Assembly: GCA_008636105.1 (NCBI GenBank)
Contig: VSDH01000002.1
Location: 103,303 to 167,302 of the forward strand
DNA length: 64,000 nucleotides
Reading direction: 5' to 3'
DNA from: Candidatus Scalindua sediminis
GTDB lineage: Bacteria; Planctomycetota; Brocadiia; Brocadiales; Scalinduaceae
This document shows positions 43,599-53,609 of this stretch, piece after piece; position 1 is the first letter of the stretch, and each line of letters starts with the position of its first letter. The notes beneath the pieces were generated by a model that was given only the letters and a program-made list of their open reading frames with translations, did not search any database and was not told the origin of the DNA. A program made the translations under genes and the position numbers.

Positions 43599-44347
43599 TA
43601 TCAAAGATCAACGCATTTAAACATCTTCTGACTACTTATATGGCAGCGTTACCAAAGGTAGTAGAAGGTATGTTTAACATTTTTAACCCTGTGGCTACAC
43701 AGAGATTCGTTCACAATATTTTAGGTGCAGATGATTTGCAAAAAAATTGCCCTCGGCTGGGGACTGCTAGCATCTTGGAAATACTGAAATCATCATCTTT
43801 TGAAGATATTGAAATAATGGGTAAATATTATGATGGGCGGACAGGTGGTACACACAATATGCTTGAAGACGCAATTCTTGCGTTTGTATGCAAAACAACA
43901 AAACCAAAGCTAATTTTTGAATTTGGTACTTTTATCGGACAGACAACTCGTATTTTTGCCTTAAATACACCGCCTAATACTAAAATTGTAACCCTTGATC
44001 TGGCTGATATTCAAACTCAGCACGTTATCGGCAAAAGCATTCTTGGCACTCCAGAACAGAACAAAGTTTTGATGATTTCTGGAAATTCTACATCTTATGA
44101 TTTCTCACAGTGGCACGGCAAGTGTGATCTTGTTTGGGTGGATGCATGCCATGATTATGATTATGTGGTTTCCGACACAAAAAACGCATTTAAATTGGTA
44201 AGGCCAGGTGGGTGTATTATGTGGCATGACTATCGCCATACGGCATGGTGGTCTGGTGTAACACGACACCTAAGAGAATTGAAACCCTCTTATCCTAATC
44301 TTATTCATATAAGAGGTACTACAATTGCGATATTGCAAAATTTTTAA
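43595..44347 (+). CDS. Class I SAM-dependent methyltransferase
   Basis: 250 residues. SAM-binding motif FEFGTFIGQTTRIFAL, then TKIVTLDLAD, and DLVWVDACHDYDYVVSDTKN with RPGGCIMWHDYR, typical of Methyltransf_24 / cephalosporin-hydroxylase-like enzymes. Probably modifies a sugar or glycan intermediate. Confidence 0.82.
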   Translation: MISKINAFKHLLTTYMAALPKVVEGMFNIFNPVATQRFVHNILGADDLQKNCPRLGTASILEILKSSSFEDIEIMGKYYDGRTGGTHNMLEDAILAFVCKTTKPKLIFEFGTFIGQTTRIFALNTPPNTKIVTLDLADIQTQHVIGKSILGTPEQNKVLMISGNSTSYDFSQWHGKCDLVWVDACHDYDYVVSDTKNAFKLVRPGGCIMWHDYRHTAWWSGVTRHLRELKPSYPNLIHIRGTTIAILQNF

Positions 44348-45188
44348 TTTATTACAAGTTCATTATGGAATAGAAGTTTTTAATGACTATAACTTCTTAG
44401 CCAAACATGTACGAAAAGATAATAGTCTATCATTGCACCAGCACCAACAACTTGCTTTTGATATTGTTAATTCATTGCCTATAAGCTCGGTGTTAGATAT
44501 TGGCAGTGGGTCAATTTCCTATGTGAGTTTTTTAGGGAAGGCTTTTAATACAAATATTGTAGATTTATGCCAGGCAAGTCTTGAAAATGTATCGGCAAAC
44601 AAGAAGATAACCGGAGCATTGCCAACACTTGAAATTGAGGATAAATTTGATTTCGTTTCAGCACTCGAGGCATTGGAACATCTTAACGAGACTATTTATG
44701 AGGATAGCCTCCGCGAGATAGCGAAACTGTCAAAAAAATACATTTTTATTACCTCCCCTTTTCTACAAGACCTATCATCAGCCTATGTTTTATGTGATAA
44801 ATGTCAAACAATCTATCAATGCGAAGGGCATTGCCGTTCATTTGATTTCAAAGCAATTGAGGCACTTCAAGAATATTTTGGAGGAGTGGCTGAGTTTTTC
44901 TTTATTGGCAAACCGTGCGGTAACTACTTCATCTATGCGAAGAAAACCTTGCTTAAGAGCATTATTCGTAGGACATTGCAAAAAACTTTGCAAAAGAAAT
45001 ATTGTCATCCCCCTTTTACCAAATGTCCTGGATGCGGGAGTGAGATGTTCAATAACTATGAAGAATATTTGAACAGAAAAAGCCCTTTAGAAAAAGTTAG
45101 TTATTGGAAATGGAGAGAGGCTCGTGTTGTTACAGACCGTTTCGGTGCACTTTTTGACAAGCAGATGTCCAAGACTCGATTGTATTAG
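44325..45188 (+). CDS. SAM-dependent methyltransferase with C-terminal Cys-rich segment
   Basis: 287 residues. SAM motif SSVLDIGSGSISYVSFLGKA and the acidic FDFVSALEALEHLNE. Two Cys clusters follow: VLCDKCQTIYQCEGHCRSF and CPGCGSEMFNNYEEYL, suggesting zinc ribbons. The start is a TTG at 44325 or 44334 inside the previous gene, giving a 14-23 base overlap. Confidence 0.78.
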   Translation: MRYCKIFNLLQVHYGIEVFNDYNFLAKHVRKDNSLSLHQHQQLAFDIVNSLPISSVLDIGSGSISYVSFLGKAFNTNIVDLCQASLENVSANKKITGALPTLEIEDKFDFVSALEALEHLNETIYEDSLREIAKLSKKYIFITSPFLQDLSSAYVLCDKCQTIYQCEGHCRSFDFKAIEALQEYFGGVAEFFFIGKPCGNYFIYAKKTLLKSIIRRTLQKTLQKKYCHPPFTKCPGCGSEMFNNYEEYLNRKSPLEKVSYWKWREARVVTDRFGALFDKQMSKTRLY

Positions 45189-45239
45189 TCATAGGTCCAT
45201 CCATATATCTATAATGGACAAGGAAAAGAGAAATACCTA

Positions 45240-46022
45240 ATGCATGTTAAAGACAACAATAAAACATCTTTTAACAACTTGATGTATATGGACTATAGAA
45301 AAAGTCAAGGAAAGAAGCCTGTATTTGATGACTGGTCAATTGCTTACAACTGGTATCTGCGTAATTGGTTGCCAACCAATAAAGAGGAGCGGATTTTGGA
45401 CATCGGATGTGGTGAAGGGCATTTACTTGCGGCATTGGCAAAATGGGGTTATACCAATGTACAGGGGTTAGAATTAAGAACAGAAGCTGTTTCTATTTGC
45501 AGCCAACGAGGACTAAATGTTAAGCTGGGTAATGCCATTGAATATTTAAAGAGTCACACCAATGAATTTCAAATGATTTTTGCAATTGATGTTATTGAGC
45601 ACCTGACTAAAGAAGAATGCTTTGATTTATTGCAAAGTGCTCATCATGCTCTTATGCCAAATGGTAGTATTGTTATTCAAACACCGAATTTAGCCTCCCC
45701 ATTTGCTGGTGTAACCTTTTTTGGCGACATTACTCATCAAACAGGCTTTACTCCCACAAGTTTGGCACAGATTATGCGTGCGGCCAGATTTAGTACAATA
45801 GAAGTCAGACCTACTGGACCAGGACTGTGGAGCTTTCGGTCTGCTTGTTACTATTTGATATGGAACTTAATCGTTTTTCTATTGCGTATGATAAATCATA
45901 TCGAATGCCGCAATTTCCGCCAGTCAGTATTGACAAGGAACATGATAGCGCGTGGAAGCTTTGACACACACCCAACTTGTGAGAAAAAAGTTAGTGTATG
46001 GAAGAAAAAAAAAGTTCATTGA
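45240..46022 (+). CDS. SAM-dependent methyltransferase (Methyltransf_23-like)
   Basis: 260 residues. ERILDIGCGEGHLLAALAKW (motif I), LELRTEAVSICSQRG, AIDVIEHLTKEECFDLL and SIVIQTPNLASPF are standard. Such enzymes with a C-terminal helical tail are frequent in O-antigen loci. It overlaps the next gene by 25 bases. Confidence 0.85.
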   Translation: MHVKDNNKTSFNNLMYMDYRKSQGKKPVFDDWSIAYNWYLRNWLPTNKEERILDIGCGEGHLLAALAKWGYTNVQGLELRTEAVSICSQRGLNVKLGNAIEYLKSHTNEFQMIFAIDVIEHLTKEECFDLLQSAHHALMPNGSIVIQTPNLASPFAGVTFFGDITHQTGFTPTSLAQIMRAARFSTIEVRPTGPGLWSFRSACYYLIWNLIVFLLRMINHIECRNFRQSVLTRNMIARGSFDTHPTCEKKVSVWKKKKVH

Positions 46023-47050
46023 AAATTTTGTTTGCGGGACCTCTATTCAAAGGAAGCACGGCACTTCAACGCTATAATGCTTTACAGAAAATGGGATTTA
46101 GCACCTGTTCCTTTGATTACTGCCGTTACTTTCCTCCTGGACGCCGTGGGATGTTCAGTCTTTGGCGTCGTCTGGGTTGGGGACCCCCTCTCTGGCAGAT
46201 GAATGCGCACCTCTTGAACAAGGCTCAAGAATTTCGTCCTGACCTTATCTGGCTGGGAAAAGCACTTTTTATCTACCCAAGGACTTTAAGGCTATTGAAG
46301 CAACTTCTTCCATCTCCCTTCTTGCTTCATAATTCGCCTGATGACCAGCTCAACCCGGACAATCAGTCACGGCATTATCTAAATAGCATGTCCCTGTACG
46401 ACCTGCATGTTACCAATAAAACCCAAAATATTCGTGAATTACGCGACCTTGGAGCACCAGAGGTATATTTTCAAGATAAGGCTTTTTGTCCGGACACACA
46501 TCGGCCTCTTCCTGTTTCTCCCTCTGATCGGATGCGCCTGGGTAGTAGGGTAGGTTTCATCGGCGCCTATGAGGAAGCGCGTGCACAATCTATGCTTCAA
46601 CTGGCGAAGGCTGGGATTGAAGTTCGTATTTGGGGAAATGGTTGGAAGCGTGGCAATCGCCTTTCTCACCCAAACCTACGCATAGAAGGGCGGGCAGTCT
46701 GGGCAGATGAATACGCCCTGGCTATCTGTGCCACAGACATTCATCTTGGTTTCCTTAGAAAGGCGAACCGTGATTTGCAGACCGCCAGAAGCATTGAGAT
46801 ACCTGCCTGTGGAGGGTTCTTGTTGGCGGAAAGGACAGGTGAACACCTTAGATTGTTTGAGGAAGGAAAAGAGGCTGAATTTTTTGGCTCAAATGAAGAA
46901 CTCTTGGATAAAGTACGGTACTACACAGAACATGAGGATATACGCAAGCAAATTGCTATGGCCGGCAGGGAGCGCTGTCTGAAAAGCGGGTATAGTAATC
47001 AGGAACGGATGAAAGAATTGTTTGAGCGATTAGGGTATCTTCATGAATAA
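45998..47050 (+). CDS. Glycosyltransferase, CgeB/GT4-like
   Basis: 350 residues. LLHNSPDDQLNPDNQSRHYL, GFIGAYEEARAQSMLQLA, IRIWGNGWKRGNRL-like (EVRIWGNGWKRGN) and SIEIPACGGFLLAERTGEHL indicate the CgeB-like glycosyltransferase family. Probably adds a sugar to the repeat unit. Confidence 0.82.
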   Translation: MEEKKSSLKILFAGPLFKGSTALQRYNALQKMGFSTCSFDYCRYFPPGRRGMFSLWRRLGWGPPLWQMNAHLLNKAQEFRPDLIWLGKALFIYPRTLRLLKQLLPSPFLLHNSPDDQLNPDNQSRHYLNSMSLYDLHVTNKTQNIRELRDLGAPEVYFQDKAFCPDTHRPLPVSPSDRMRLGSRVGFIGAYEEARAQSMLQLAKAGIEVRIWGNGWKRGNRLSHPNLRIEGRAVWADEYALAICATDIHLGFLRKANRDLQTARSIEIPACGGFLLAERTGEHLRLFEEGKEAEFFGSNEELLDKVRYYTEHEDIRKQIAMAGRERCLKSGYSNQERMKELFERLGYLHE

Positions 47051-47116
47051 TTTGGCGTTAGGAGAAGGTATCAAAGGTCTATTCCAAACTGAAAATACCA
47101 ATATAATAGGTGTTAT

Positions 47117-48466
47117 ATGAAAACAATAGTTATAGCCATTTTTATGATAATCATTTGGTGGATTCCGGTGATTCGTGATAGACAGAACGGAAACCTTATT
47201 CTTTTATCGAGCCGTACTTTTATAGCGCTTGGCTTCACACTGATGTTTGCCTTGCCAAGTATCTACTTTGCTATTGTTCCATGGGATTTTACCGCAGAAG
47301 ATTTCACCCCATATTATGCCGAGACTTTATTTATGCCTATTATTGCTGGCATACCCTTTCTTTTCCAGGCACTCTTGTGGCGTCTCAAGATTCCAACGAA
47401 TATTGCTAATTCTAACAAATACGACCCTATAATGAATTCAAACAAACTTCCGGGTTGGTTTGTAATATTGGTGGCATCTTTTTTTATATGTGGCATTTTT
47501 GCAAAGTATTTTCAAATAACAACGGGTAGTTTTTACCATTTGAATCGTACATTCTACCAGTTCGATAATTATGATATTTTTGTTTTAATCACTTTTTTTT
47601 CGGATTATTTTGTCATAGCTGGCTTACTCCTGTTATTTGTAGGATTCAAAAAAAAGAAATTACGGTACCTGTGGACTGGATATTGTATTATTGCTATAGA
47701 GTTGGTGTTGAGCATAATGTCCGGACGAAGGCTGCTTGTTTTGCAGTTGATCATTCAATTATTTGTATTGAAAATGTCTAGTGGTTGGCGACTGAACACA
47801 AGAACAATTGTGATTCTAGTGGCAATTGTAATATTTGTAATTCCTGTTTTGGGGAGGTATTCAACATTACTATATGATCAAGCCCCTACAAAAATTACTA
47901 CTATTGCGAATATGAGAATGCGTTTATCAACAGCTTATCAAGAAAAATCTTTTAAGAAAAAGATAGATGAAGTAGTGAGCCGATTAGGAGATATCCGTGG
48001 ACCAGCTGCTGTGTACAGTTGCATCCCGGAAACTATCGAGTATCAATATGGCAAAACTTATCGCCATCTCTTATGGTTCTTCATCCCGCGAATTGTTTGG
48101 CACGACAAACCAGATCCCCGTGAAATTGCTGAGTACACAAGAATTGCCATTCCACATGATGCAGGGAGCAGCCCATTGAGTTGGGTGGGAGAAAGCTATC
48201 TTAACTTTTCATGGTACGGAGTTTTTATGATAGGATGCCTTATGGCGTTCATCACGCGACGATTAGATCGCTGGTTTCTCCCCCGTATTCAGACTAATGT
48301 GCTCTGGGCTGTACTCTGGGCTACTCTCTCTTTTCGCCTTGTATGGGTCGGCGGGCAGGAATTCATGGACTTGTTCAATGAGTTTTTAAGAATGTTTATC
48401 ATGATGTATCTAATAGACGGGTTTTTGTATCATGGTCGTTTAAAAAGAATTATAAAGTTCGCTTAA
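47117..48466 (+). CDS. Putative polysaccharide polymerase (Wzy-like membrane protein)
   Basis: 449 residues, about 10-11 membrane helices with a large loop (RMRLSTAYQEKSFKKKIDEV to SSPLSWVGESYLNFSWYGVF). The RLLVLQLIIQLFVL and GESYLNF region resembles oligosaccharide repeat-unit polymerases. Sequence conservation in this family is poor, so the call relies on topology and location. Confidence 0.75.
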   Translation: MKTIVIAIFMIIIWWIPVIRDRQNGNLILLSSRTFIALGFTLMFALPSIYFAIVPWDFTAEDFTPYYAETLFMPIIAGIPFLFQALLWRLKIPTNIANSNKYDPIMNSNKLPGWFVILVASFFICGIFAKYFQITTGSFYHLNRTFYQFDNYDIFVLITFFSDYFVIAGLLLLFVGFKKKKLRYLWTGYCIIAIELVLSIMSGRRLLVLQLIIQLFVLKMSSGWRLNTRTIVILVAIVIFVIPVLGRYSTLLYDQAPTKITTIANMRMRLSTAYQEKSFKKKIDEVVSRLGDIRGPAAVYSCIPETIEYQYGKTYRHLLWFFIPRIVWHDKPDPREIAEYTRIAIPHDAGSSPLSWVGESYLNFSWYGVFMIGCLMAFITRRLDRWFLPRIQTNVLWAVLWATLSFRLVWVGGQEFMDLFNEFLRMFIMMYLIDGFLYHGRLKRIIKFA

Positions 48467-48493
48467 ATTTAAACATTCGCCTGCAAATTTATC

Positions 48494-49606
48494 ATGAATG
48501 CCTTGCAATCAGAAAAACATATCTCCCAATATAACCGTATTATAATCTTTCGCCAAGGGCAGTTTGGCGACACTTTGGTTGCCTTTCCTGCAATAGAGGC
48601 ACTGCATCTACTTTATCCGAATACGTCCTTGGTCTATTGCACCAACCATTTCAAATCCAAGGAATATGTCCACGGAGGCGATGTTGCCCGACTGTGTCCT
48701 CATATTCAAGAAGTGGTAACATACTCTGTAGAGGACAGTATTTTGCAAAAGCGGTGGGAATTGAAAGAAAAATTAAAGGTTGGCAAGAATGACCTATTAA
48801 TCTATCTGCCTTATTACCAGGTTAGTCAGTTTCAAGTGGTTAGGGATTGGTTTTTTTTCAAAACACTAAACTTTTGCAATATGTTGGGGTTCAAGGAAGC
48901 TTGGCGGTGGGCCGGTTATTGGCGAAATACTACGGATATTTTACCCAAGGAAACAGATCGGTTGTTGGGTATTTTGCAATCAGCAGGAATACCAGTTGAG
49001 TCTCGGGATCGGTGTGCCATATCTTTTGATGATGATTGGGGAAGACAGAAGTGGCAAGAATGGGGGCTTGAAAATATTCCTGTTTTAGCCATTTGCCCTG
49101 GAAGCAAGATGCAGAGTAAACGTTGGCCAATAGAACGTTATATTAAGGTTGGGCGCGAGTGGCATAAACGTACAGGTATGTCGTTAGTTATGGTTGGCGG
49201 CCCTGAAGAATCTGAAATTGCAAATGAGATTATAAGTCATTGGCACGGATATGGATTTTCAAGTTGCGGGGCTACTCTGACTCAAACAGCAGCGGTTTTA
49301 TCATTAGCTCAAGCGTATTGTGGGAATGATACGGGAAATATGCACCTTGCTGCTATACTGGGCATTCCATGTGTAGCTATCTTTTCGGCACGAGCACGTG
49401 AAAAAGTCTGGTATCCCGTAGGAAATAGGAACGTTGTCTTATCTTCAGAAGTGCCCTGTGCTAACTGCCAGTTGGTACAATGTCATACATCACCACCTTT
49501 GTGTCTTGAGTTAATATCTGTTGAGCAAGTCTTAGATGCCCTGGAAAAGGTCTGGAACGCCAAAATTAAAAATCGAAATGACAATATTTATGACTCTGTT
49601 GATTAA
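48494..49606 (+). CDS. Glycosyltransferase family 9 (heptosyltransferase-like)
   Basis: 370 residues. IIIFRQGQFGDTLVAFPAIE at the N-terminus and AICPGSKMQSKRWPIERYIK, YCGNDTGNMHLAAILGIPCV and FSARAREKVWYPVGN are GT9 landmarks. Transfers a sugar from an NDP-donor to the growing glycan. Confidence 0.9.
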   Translation: MNALQSEKHISQYNRIIIFRQGQFGDTLVAFPAIEALHLLYPNTSLVYCTNHFKSKEYVHGGDVARLCPHIQEVVTYSVEDSILQKRWELKEKLKVGKNDLLIYLPYYQVSQFQVVRDWFFFKTLNFCNMLGFKEAWRWAGYWRNTTDILPKETDRLLGILQSAGIPVESRDRCAISFDDDWGRQKWQEWGLENIPVLAICPGSKMQSKRWPIERYIKVGREWHKRTGMSLVMVGGPEESEIANEIISHWHGYGFSSCGATLTQTAAVLSLAQAYCGNDTGNMHLAAILGIPCVAIFSARAREKVWYPVGNRNVVLSSEVPCANCQLVQCHTSPPLCLELISVEQVLDALEKVWNAKIKNRNDNIYDSVD

Positions 49607-49715
49607 GTCCCCAAAATACCTATTTCTAAAGGATATCTGTTACGTAACACATTGATAGAACTACACTTAATTTTTGGTATTTTATTGAAAATAGAGTTAA
49701 TCAACAAAGTCATTT

Positions 49716-50903
49716 ATGAAAATACTGATTTACTCAATTTACCTTCCCGATATTACTGATGGAGTTTCTAACAGTACGAGGGAATTAGTTGCCTCTCTTA
49801 TCCAGAAAGATTTAGATGTCACGGTATGCATGACGGATCTGGGATGGACCGAAAAAGAATTGCAAAAGCAGCGTTCTGAAAAATTACTAATTTTTAAGGC
49901 TTGGTCTTCCAGTGGTGCAGACTTTGCACCAGATTTATTTGTTTATCTTATGAAGAATTGCAAAAATTTTGATGTGGTTCAACTTCACGGGACATTCAAC
50001 TTTCCTACGGTTTTCGGGGCTTATGCGGCAAGGATATCAAAAACCCCCTATATTGTCTGTCCTCGGGGAAATTTTATTCCGACACCGACGATACAAATGC
50101 ATACGAGGAATACATTTTTCAAGAAGCTTTTTTTTAAGCTATTTGCGCAGAAATCACTTACTAAAGCAAATTGGGTTGTTTGTTCGAGCGACGTGGAGTG
50201 GGGCGCGACTAAAGAACATATTCATACTGATAACCTTGCATACATTCCAAATGGACTTAACACCTCGACCTATCTACGATATGTGGATCCTACTATCATC
50301 AAGGATAAACTTGGTATCGAACCTGACCGGCCGATATTTTTATTCTTGGGGCGTTTATCAGAAGAGAAAGCCATCCCTTTTCTTATAGATGTCTGGGAAA
50401 GAACATTTCAAAAGATACCTGAGGCATGTCTGGTTATCGCTGGTGCAAGTAACAGGGGATATGAGAAGGAAATTGCCAAGCGGGTTGTAAATTTGACTTA
50501 TCCAGATAGCGTTTTGCTGCCAGGTGTAGTCACCGGAGATCTGAAACTTGCTTTGCTACAACAGAGTCGCTGCTTGCTATTACCCTCACATTTTGAAAGT
50601 TTTGGTAACGTAGTGCTTGAAGCTCTTATATCTGGAACGCCAGTAATAGCAAGTATCGGAACACCATGGAAATCCTTGGAGGAAAACGGCTTTGGTAAAT
50701 GGTTGCCATGGAAGATAAAAATATGGACAGATACCATCCTGGATATATCACTAAATGAAGACTATCAGGGTGAGACATTTTCAGAACGCAGCAGGCAATG
50801 GGTAATTGATAATTTTAATTGGTCAACCATTGCCGACAGATATATCAAACTTTACGAGACCATTAAACATAACAAAGAAGCTATCCATTTATCAGGTTTA
50901 TGA
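49716..50903 (+). CDS. Glycosyltransferase family 4
   Basis: 395 residues, GT-B fold. FLFLGRLSEEKAIPFLIDVW and the EX7E motif in LPSHFESFGNVVLEALISGT mark GT4. The stop overlaps the start of the GT2 gene by 4 bases (ATGA-type), so both are co-translated. Confidence 0.92.
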   Translation: MKILIYSIYLPDITDGVSNSTRELVASLIQKDLDVTVCMTDLGWTEKELQKQRSEKLLIFKAWSSSGADFAPDLFVYLMKNCKNFDVVQLHGTFNFPTVFGAYAARISKTPYIVCPRGNFIPTPTIQMHTRNTFFKKLFFKLFAQKSLTKANWVVCSSDVEWGATKEHIHTDNLAYIPNGLNTSTYLRYVDPTIIKDKLGIEPDRPIFLFLGRLSEEKAIPFLIDVWERTFQKIPEACLVIAGASNRGYEKEIAKRVVNLTYPDSVLLPGVVTGDLKLALLQQSRCLLLPSHFESFGNVVLEALISGTPVIASIGTPWKSLEENGFGKWLPWKIKIWTDTILDISLNEDYQGETFSERSRQWVIDNFNWSTIADRYIKLYETIKHNKEAIHLSGL

Positions 50904-51937
50904 GAAGAGAGCAGTTAATGAATTCTGTCACGGTTATCATACCAACATATAATGAAGCAAGGAACATCCGTAAGGTTGTAGAAGACCTGCTATGCGAGAA
51001 TGGGTTGTTAAAACAGGTCGAAATTTTGGTCATTGATGGTGGGTCAAAGGACGGAACCAGAGACATAGTCCGTAAGCTTGAATATGAGTATCAAAACATT
51101 GTCCGTCTTATAGAAAACCCAAGACGCATTCAAGCTGCTGCCCTTAATATTGGTATTAATCAAGCCAAAGGTGAGATTATTGTGAGGTGTGATGCACATG
51201 CCAGGTATGAACAAGGATATATAAGGGCATGCCTCGATGCATTTGAAGAAAGTAGGGCCGATGTCGTGGGAGGAGCACAAATAGCCATAGGCGAAACGTA
51301 CTTCCAAAAAGTTATATCTACAGCGTATAATAGTTTTCTTGGAAGCGGTGGGTCAAAGTATAGAAAACAGGATTATTCTGGTCTGGTTGATACCGTTTGG
51401 CTTGGTGCTTATCGAAAAGAAATCTTTTCAGACGGCTTACGGTTCAATGAGAAAGTGTCAGTCGATGAAGACTATGAATTGTTTTATTTGCTACGCTTAA
51501 AGGAGAAGAAAATATACCTGTCTTCAAGTATACGTGCATACTATCTGCCCCGTGAAACCCTCTGGGCGTTAATGCAACAATTTTTTATCCATGGCAAAAG
51601 TGTTTCCCTTACTGTGCGGTACATGCTGAAACGTATTATTGGACGTCCACTCATAATGCTATCCGCAATTATTATTCTGCTTATAATTGGTGTTGCAGCA
51701 TGTTTCTCATATACATCGTTGTGTGTCCTTGGGGCGGGTGTTCTCATGTATTTTTTTGTGCTCTTCCTTCAGACGCTTTTTTGTATAGGCAAGAAGCCCT
51801 TACGACAACTTTTCCTTGTGCCGATAGTATTGGCAACCATGCATTTGTCTTATTCAATAGGGCTGTTCCTAGGGTGTATTCGCGAACTCTTTTTGTGGGC
51901 TTTAAGTCTTGCCAATATACGAAAATGGTTACTGTAA
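50900..51937 (+). CDS. Glycosyltransferase family 2, membrane-bound (ExoA-like)
   Basis: 345 residues. GT-A motifs VIIPTYNEARNIRKVVEDLL, IDGGSKDGTRDI and VRCDAHARYEQGY; SVDEDYELFYLLR is the acceptor-side acidic motif. Two or three C-terminal membrane helices follow. It resembles succinoglycan-type ExoA. Its TAA stop lies on the left end of a family A element. Confidence 0.9.
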   Translation: MRREQLMNSVTVIIPTYNEARNIRKVVEDLLCENGLLKQVEILVIDGGSKDGTRDIVRKLEYEYQNIVRLIENPRRIQAAALNIGINQAKGEIIVRCDAHARYEQGYIRACLDAFEESRADVVGGAQIAIGETYFQKVISTAYNSFLGSGGSKYRKQDYSGLVDTVWLGAYRKEIFSDGLRFNEKVSVDEDYELFYLLRLKEKKIYLSSSIRAYYLPRETLWALMQQFFIHGKSVSLTVRYMLKRIIGRPLIMLSAIIILLIIGVAACFSYTSLCVLGAGVLMYFFVLFLQTLFCIGKKPLRQLFLVPIVLATMHLSYSIGLFLGCIRELFLWALSLANIRKWLL

Positions 51938-52079
51938 CCTAAATTGAGCGATTTTATTATCTATTTTATAGTACCTGTCCGACTAGGCGGACGTTCCTCA
52001 TCATCCGATGGGTGTATGTGAATTTCTCGTAAGTTACGCAACCTAAAGGATGCGACTACACAAATCGCTCAATTTAGGT
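51937..52079. mobile_element. MITE-like element, family A, copy 5
   Basis: The shortest copy, 143 bp, with ends ACCTAAATTGAGCGATTT and AAATCGCTCAATTTAGGT as exact inverted repeats. Lacks the GC-rich palindrome, having GTCCGACTAGGCGGACG instead. Inserted directly after the GT2 stop codon. Confidence 0.85.
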
Positions 52080-52135
52080 GTAAGTTAAGATAAATGGCAT
52101 AAACTATATTAAAATTATAACGAAGAGGTGATTTT

Positions 52136-53593
52136 ATGGAGCCGAGATTTCGGCGTGTATTATTAACTACTCCTCCGGTACTGGCTGACCAGGGCGCTTT
52201 ACGTCCAAATATGGGGTTGGGTTATATAGCGCAGGTTTTAAAGAACAATAATATTCAGTACGACGTTCTTGATATGATGATAGGTTATTCGCTGGATGAC
52301 TTGAAGGCAAAAATTGATACGTTCAAGCCCGATATTTTAGGGATGAATATTTTTAGTAACAAGTATAAGACTGCTTATAAAACGTTAGAGGATGTTAAGC
52401 GTTATTACCCTTCGATACCCATCATTGTGGGAGGGCCACATGTATCTTGCATAAAAAAGCAGGTCCTTGAGGGCTGTTCTGCGATTGATTACGCCGTGGT
52501 TCGGGAGGGCGAAGAAACCGTGCTGGAATTATGTAATGGTGAGGATTTAAAAAAGATAAAGGGTCTGTACTACAGAGAAGGGGATGGAATCTGTTTTAAC
52601 GGTTTTAGGGAGTCCAACAATGATCTTGACACTATACCCTTTCCAACATTCTCCAAGTTCGAGATTGATAAATACCTTGACGAAAGAGCCTTATCCTCTT
52701 CAAGAGGTTGTCCATACAGTTGCGTCTACTGTGCCGTTGGAACAGCTATAGGTAAAAAGATGCGGGTTAGAAGTGCTGAGAATGTCGTAGATGAAATTGA
52801 ATACTGGTATAAGCATGGTTGTCGGCAGTTTAGTTTTCAGGACGACAATTTCAACTTCTACAAGGAAAGGGTGCTAAAAATATGTGATGAGTTGGCGCGT
52901 AGAGGACTTGATAACCTCTTTCTCAGATGCGCGGGGGCGAGAGCAGACAAGCTGGACGTCAATGTATTAACAAGGATGAAGAACGTTGGCTTTAAAACTA
53001 TCGCAATAGGCGTTGAAGTTGGAAACGATAAAATGCTCAAGGCTATAAAGAAGGGAGAAAAATTTGAGGACATAGATAAGGCCGTTAAAACAGCATGTGA
53101 CTTAGGGTATGATGTATATTTAAACTTCTTGGTCGGCTCTCCACAAGAAACGCTTGAAGACCTTAAAGATACAGCCAGATTCGCTCTAAAGTATCCTGTT
53201 TTTCATGCTGACTTTAGCAATATCATCCCATACCCCGGCACTGAGTTGTATGACTGGCTTGAGAAAAACAATTACTTATTGGAAAAACCGGAAGTATACT
53301 TAAATGATAATTCAACCTACTCGAACGTCCCTGTTTTTGAGACCCCGGAACTCCCTGTCGAGACTCGCAAGAAGCAACTGATTTATTTTAAAGGTGTGAG
53401 GAAAAAAATCCTACGCAGAGCTTTTGTTCGTACCCTTAATGCCAGAGGAATCCCCTGGGGACTCAGCCATTTCATAGGTTATGTAACATCTTTGGACCTT
53501 GTTAGTAAATACTTGTTCCATCCCAAGGTTCGCAAGTTGGCAGACAAAATAAGATTTGATTTTTATATGAAACAACCAGATCGCTGTGCATAG
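52136..53593 (+). CDS. B12-binding-domain radical SAM protein
   Basis: 485 residues. The N-terminal cobalamin-binding-like Rossmann domain (about 1-140: VLLTTPPVLADQGALRPNMG, PIIVGGPHVSC) is followed by a radical SAM domain with the cluster motif RGCPYSCVYCAV (CxxxCxxC, about residue 188). Class members methylate or rearrange substrates. Ribosome site AACGAAGAGGTGATTTT. Role in the polysaccharide locus is unknown. Confidence 0.87.
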   Translation: MEPRFRRVLLTTPPVLADQGALRPNMGLGYIAQVLKNNNIQYDVLDMMIGYSLDDLKAKIDTFKPDILGMNIFSNKYKTAYKTLEDVKRYYPSIPIIVGGPHVSCIKKQVLEGCSAIDYAVVREGEETVLELCNGEDLKKIKGLYYREGDGICFNGFRESNNDLDTIPFPTFSKFEIDKYLDERALSSSRGCPYSCVYCAVGTAIGKKMRVRSAENVVDEIEYWYKHGCRQFSFQDDNFNFYKERVLKICDELARRGLDNLFLRCAGARADKLDVNVLTRMKNVGFKTIAIGVEVGNDKMLKAIKKGEKFEDIDKAVKTACDLGYDVYLNFLVGSPQETLEDLKDTARFALKYPVFHADFSNIIPYPGTELYDWLEKNNYLLEKPEVYLNDNSTYSNVPVFETPELPVETRKKQLIYFKGVRKKILRRAFVRTLNARGIPWGLSHFIGYVTSLDLVSKYLFHPKVRKLADKIRFDFYMKQPDRCA

Positions 53594-53609
53594 TATATGA
53601 AGGAAAAAA

